A program made the translations under genes and the position numbers. A stretch of 64,000 nucleotides of DNA from positions 1 to 64,000 of the forward strand of contig JAFMVD010000020.1 of the NCBI GenBank assembly GCA_025499625.1. Direction: 5' to 3'. The notes under the pieces were generated by a model, which was given only the letters and a program-made list of their open reading frames with translations, ran no database searches and was not told the DNA's origin. Origin of the DNA: Carboxylicivirga fragile. GTDB taxonomy: Bacteria; Bacteroidota; Bacteroidia; Bacteroidales; Marinilabiliaceae. Shown here piece after piece: positions 60,694-64,000 of the stretch; position 1 is the stretch's first letter, and every line of letters begins with the position of its first letter.

Positions 60694-61653
60694 TTATCTA
60701 ATCGGCTTTGTCCTTCCAAGCTTATCTAGCAATCCTGAATAACTATAGCTTATTACTATTTCGTGACTTCCTTTATTAAAAGTGCTAAGTTCCGAAAGCG
60801 TAAAATCGTAAGAATAACCAATAAATAACTCTGAATTGATTTTCATATTAGCCAGAATAGCGACAGCATCACCAAAACGATACGATGCACCTAACCAATA
60901 CGTATCCTTATAAATGCCTTGAACGGCCAGATCGGTTGAAGGTGGTGCTCCACTTACCATTTTGTTTATAAATGAAGGGCGTAGTTTCCATTGCTTATCA
61001 ATATCGAAGGTATAACCAGCCATAATGTAGTAGTGCTGCGAAACCTGTGCAAATACATTTCCACCCGACTCCATCTCAGAATTATCTAAACGATTCGCTA
61101 TCATACGAGGCACGGAAAAACCAGCATAGAATTTATCATCGTACAAATACACACCAGCTCCAACATTAGGTTGCATCTTTCTTTCAATTTGTCCTTGAAA
61201 AGAAGGGTCATTACTTGCGCCATCCAACAACAAACCATCTAAACCAACATAGTAATTGTAGATACCTGCCTTGATACCAAATGATAATTTCATTGTATTA
61301 GTAACTTGCAAACGATAGGCATAGTTAAAGTTGAAATAGTAATTCTTAACAGGCCCAACATTATCAGCTACCAAGGACAAACCAATGCCCATATCGAGAT
61401 TAGTAAATGGCGTTTGTGCTGCAAACGAATAAGTTTCGGGAGCACCATCCATACCAGCCCATTGCAAGCGTGATAACAAGGTCATGTTTAAAGTTTCGTC
61501 AACACCTGTGATTGCAGGATTGACTGACATGGCATTAAACATGTATTGTGTATAAAGTGGTTCTTGCTGAGCTAGTACCTTAAGCGGAGATAGCAATACC
61601 AGCATTAAAAACACTTTAAGTACAGATTGATATTTAGTTTTAATCGTATTCAT
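60694..61653 (-). CDS. PorP/SprF family type IX secretion system protein
   Basis: Outer-membrane barrel of 319 residues with signal peptide (FLMLVLLSPLKVLAQ). Family landmarks: EPLYTQYMFNAMSVNPAITG, LLSRLQWAGMDGAPETYSFA, KLSFGIKAGIYNYYVGLDGL, DKFYAGFSVPRMIANRLDN, and YWLGASYRFGDAVAILANMK, and a closing HEIVISYSYSG. PorP/SprF proteins help surface attachment of type B cargo proteins and usually follow the cargo gene. The cargo gene at 61679-64000 lies 25 bases upstream in the same direction, matching that arrangement. Confidence 0.92.
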   Translation of the reverse strand: MNTIKTKYQSVLKVFLMLVLLSPLKVLAQQEPLYTQYMFNAMSVNPAITGVDETLNMTLLSRLQWAGMDGAPETYSFAAQTPFTNLDMGIGLSLVADNVGPVKNYYFNFNYAYRLQVTNTMKLSFGIKAGIYNYYVGLDGLLLDGASNDPSFQGQIERKMQPNVGAGVYLYDDKFYAGFSVPRMIANRLDNSEMESGGNVFAQVSQHYYIMAGYTFDIDKQWKLRPSFINKMVSGAPPSTDLAVQGIYKDTYWLGASYRFGDAVAILANMKINSELFIGYSYDFTLSELSTFNKGSHEIVISYSYSGLLDKLGRTKPIR

Positions 61654-61678
61654 TCTATTCTTATTAGGTCAGGTTAGA

Positions 61679-64000
61679 CTATCGGTTAAGGTAAATGTAT
61701 CCGTTAAATTGTTGGTTGATTTCTTCAACAGTAATGATGTAGAAATATGTTCCAACTGGTAAATCTTCGCCGATGGTTCCTCCTACGTTGGCAGTTCCGT
61801 TCCAGCTATTATCATATACATCCATTTTATAGATGACATTACCCCAGCGGTTAAATACTTCAAAGCTCACCTTTTTATATTGATCCAACCAAGGAATTAC
61901 GTATTCGTCATTGATGCCATCATTATTTGGCGAAAAGCCTTTGGATAAAGGTAAATCATCGTAACACTGATCAGCATCAATAAAGTTAGCTACACCATCT
62001 TCATCACAATCACCTAAACCTTCTTCTCTATCAGATATACCGTCACCATCACTATCTAAATCCAGGTAGTTCGGTTCACCATCACCATCCACATCTTCAT
62101 CACCTTCTATATCATCAGGCAAGGTATCACCATCAGTATCCTTCACACTTACGGATATATCAACATTAGCCACCGCACATTTTGAATTAGCAGCATCATC
62201 ACAAACCTGATAAGTAAAAAAGTCATCGCCTGTGAAATCAGCATTTGGTGTATATTCAAAACTTCCATCGCTATTAATAAGCACTTGCCCATTGGCTGGT
62301 GCCACTAATGGAAGTACATTAATCACTAGCATATCACCATTTGGATCAGAATCGTTATCTAGTAGATTTTGACCACTCAAGACCTCATTACGTCCCATTT
62401 CAAACACATCATCCACAGCAATAGGTGCTTCATTGGTATCAGGTGCTTCTGTAATAGTTAAACTTACTCTACCAGTTACACATGCTTGTGGTGTGCCATT
62501 ATCACAAATGCTATACTCAAAGAAGTCGTTACCTACATAGTCGGCATCGGCAATGAATTCATAAGTTCCATCGGCATTAATAGTTAAAGTACCATGTAAA
62601 GGTGCCGTTGTTGGTGTAATATTGATTGTTATCACATCACCTTCTACATCAGTAGCAGCCACTAACAAGTTTGATCCTTGAACTGTTTCACCTTGCTGAA
62701 CACTAACAGGTATATTATCATTATTCAAAGTTGGAGCGTCATTAACCGCATTAACCGTAAGAGTTACGGTAGCAATCGCACAATCATTTTCAACATCGCA
62801 TACTTGATAATCAAAAGTAACTACGCCATTGAAATTAGCATTTGGAGCTACCCTAAAGGTTTTATCTCCATTAAGTGATACAAATGCATTAGCTGGCTGT
62901 GCCACTAAATTAATGTTAATCGGTGTATCTTCAAGTCCCGAATCATTGGCTAATACATCAATATCAATTGATTCATCCTCAAGTGTTTCAGCCTCATCAT
63001 CAACCAAAACAGGAACTGGATTGAATACATCATTATCGTTGTTCGACACTGAAATATTCGTTGATAAACCATGGAAATTAACATCTGACAATGCATCGTT
63101 CACAGCTACATTTAAGGTATATGTGATGTTTCCATCCACTTCATCATCATCAATACCCGTTACCGTTACAGTTTGTACTTCATCCCAAGTAGCACTTGTG
63201 AATGTTAATGATGTTGCTGAGAGTGAACCTTCAGTTTCATCTAGTCCACTTATCTCAACTACCACATCACTTTGTGGTTGAGCTTCCAGAACAACAGTAA
63301 ATACATCGGATATACCTGCTTCGGATGTGATGGTTATAGCATCAGTCTCTTCCACAATCCATCCCGGTGAATCATTATCAGTAATATTTAAGTGAGCTTC
63401 TCTACTGGCATCCACAGCACTATTTGAAGCCGATAATTGTATACTTGCATATTCTGCCCCTTCAACCAAGTCATCTTCGAGTGTTTGAACTTCGAATGAA
63501 TGGGTTTCGTTAGTCGCTCCAGTAAATGTTAATTGACCACTTGCTGCCGTATAATCAACACCAGCTACAGCACTTTCATCATTCACACTATAATCAACAG
63601 TAAATCCATCAGTTACGCCTTTTGACAGACTCACTGTAAAGGTAGCTTTACCGCCTTCATCAATTGTCACATCATCTATCAATAAACTTGTGGCATCTTC
63701 ATCGTTAATGGTGATGCTTGCCTGATCATCGGTATTAACTAAACTCGATGTACTTGCAAAGTTAATTGTGAAATCTTCAAAACCTTCCACTAAATCATCA
63801 GGATTGGTAGCAACTGTTATTGTTTTGGCTTCAGTTCCAATTAAAGTTATGCTAGAAGGCGTATTGTCATAATCACTTCCACCAATGGCACTGCCATCAA
63901 CAAAGCTGTAGGTAATCTCAACATCACCCTGAACAGCTTTATCCAAACTCAAAGTAAAGTTTAAGGATTCACCTTCATTCACTGTTTGATTCTCAAATAC
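61679..64000 (-). CDS. Large multidomain adhesin with type B sorting domain (5' end beyond window)
   Basis: Partial protein; the frame is open at 64000. Visible order: Calx-beta repeats (DVTIDEGGKATFTVSLSKGV, VDYTAASGQLTFTGATNET); a beta-rich stretch with TVTGIDDDEVDGNITYTLNV; three cadherin-like Ig repeats (NEAPIAVDDVFEMGRNEVLS, GQVLINSDGSFEYTPNADFT, FFTYQVCDDA, each with Cys pairs); a calcium-binding type 3 thrombospondin-like stretch (DTDGDTLPDDIEGDEDVDGD); and the type B C-terminal domain (KGFSPNNDGINDEYVIPWLD, FEVFNRWGNVIYKMD, LPVGTYFYIITV, GYIYLNR). It is exported by the type IX system and attached to the surface with PorP/SprF. Confidence 0.9.
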   Translation of the reverse strand, partial: VFENQTVNEGESLNFTLSLDKAVQGDVEITYSFVDGSAIGGSDYDNTPSSITLIGTEAKTITVATNPDDLVEGFEDFTINFASTSSLVNTDDQASITINDEDATSLLIDDVTIDEGGKATFTVSLSKGVTDGFTVDYSVNDESAVAGVDYTAASGQLTFTGATNETHSFEVQTLEDDLVEGAEYASIQLSASNSAVDASREAHLNITDNDSPGWIVEETDAITITSEAGISDVFTVVLEAQPQSDVVVEISGLDETEGSLSATSLTFTSATWDEVQTVTVTGIDDDEVDGNITYTLNVAVNDALSDVNFHGLSTNISVSNNDNDVFNPVPVLVDDEAETLEDESIDIDVLANDSGLEDTPININLVAQPANAFVSLNGDKTFRVAPNANFNGVVTFDYQVCDVENDCAIATVTLTVNAVNDAPTLNNDNIPVSVQQGETVQGSNLLVAATDVEGDVITINITPTTAPLHGTLTINADGTYEFIADADYVGNDFFEYSICDNGTPQACVTGRVSLTITEAPDTNEAPIAVDDVFEMGRNEVLSGQNLLDNDSDPNGDMLVINVLPLVAPANGQVLINSDGSFEYTPNADFTGDDFFTYQVCDDAANSKCAVANVDISVSVKDTDGDTLPDDIEGDEDVDGDGEPNYLDLDSDGDGISDREEGLGDCDEDGVANFIDADQCYDDLPLSKGFSPNNDGINDEYVIPWLDQYKKVSFEVFNRWGNVIYKMDVYDNSWNGTANVGGTIGEDLPVGTYFYIITVEEINQQFNGYIYLNR

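Noticed and set aside
62829-63281. Plus-strand open frame of 150 codons inside the adhesin gene
   Set aside because: It is Ser/Thr-rich low-complexity sequence opposite strongly conserved Calx-beta and cadherin-like repeats.

Overview
The window reads as the chromosome of a low-GC, free-living or host-associated Bacteroidota bacterium, most likely of the Marinilabiliales/Bacteroidales type; the taxon is an inference. The evidence is TonB-dependent transport, type IX secretion sorting domains (a type A C-terminal domain at 34129-36285 and a type B domain at 61679-64000), a PorP/SprF protein, lipoproteins with a short signal followed by Cys, AT-rich leaders without strong Shine-Dalgarno sequences, Bacteroidota-type promoter boxes (TAnnTTTG), and a butyrate/acetate kinase fermentation cluster.

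Positions 1 to about 21,100 form an accessory island. Its right edge is marked by a tyrosine recombinase (19712-20998) with inverted repeats just upstream of it. Its left edge lies outside the window. The centre is a long minus-strand block (14056 down to 5398). It encodes a Prim-Pol/VirE-type primase-helicase, a small ribbon-helix-helix protein, a DUF5131 (phage Gp37/Gp68-like) protein and several small proteins of unknown function, two of which are paralogues. One protein ends in an SSB-like acidic tail. The block contains an iteron-like repeat region (9191-9336) and at least two copies of a roughly 176-nt structured RNA-like element. No capsid, portal, terminase, relaxase or conjugation gene is visible, so this looks like a replicating integrative element or satellite rather than a complete phage or conjugative element. 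The flanks carry cargo. On the left are a C-terminally truncated serine recombinase, two XRE regulators, duplicated lipoproteins and an exported MACPF-type pore-forming protein fused to a phage-tail-collar-like domain. On the right are lipoproteins, an alpha/beta hydrolase and a decayed DNA/RNA non-specific nuclease.

Positions 21.1 to 64 kb are ordinary core chromosome. In order: a coiled-coil lipoprotein; an SLC13 permease; a U32 peptidase-family protein; a BtuB-like TonB receptor; a tight plus-strand operon (27990-34123) with an aminopeptidase P, a glycosyltransferase, a TlpA-like thioredoxin and a DUF4465 lipoprotein; a type IX-secreted lysyl-endopeptidase-like protease; and a cation/proton antiporter. 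Next is a minus-strand energy cluster (37694-44441): butyrate kinase, phosphate butyryltransferase, acetate kinase, a divergent 3-hydroxyacyl-CoA dehydrogenase, a second acetate kinase and phosphate acetyltransferase. Together these would convert acyl-CoA thioesters to acetate and butyrate with ATP formation. After that come a DUF1338 protein, a TonB-plug fusion, a nitrilase-family amidase, an Omp85-family barrel, a DUF819 membrane protein, a PBP4-type DD-peptidase, FabG, a sensorless chemoreceptor-like protein, SucD, an exported class I glutamine-amidotransferase-like protein, a DEAD-box helicase, a leucine-rich-repeat protein, and PorP/SprF beside a large multidomain type IX-secreted adhesin that runs off the right edge.

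No tRNA, rRNA or CRISPR array was recognised. The most unusual items are the MACPF-collar fusion, the duplicated structured intergenic element with compensatory wobble changes and two competing hairpins, and the iteron-bearing replication module.
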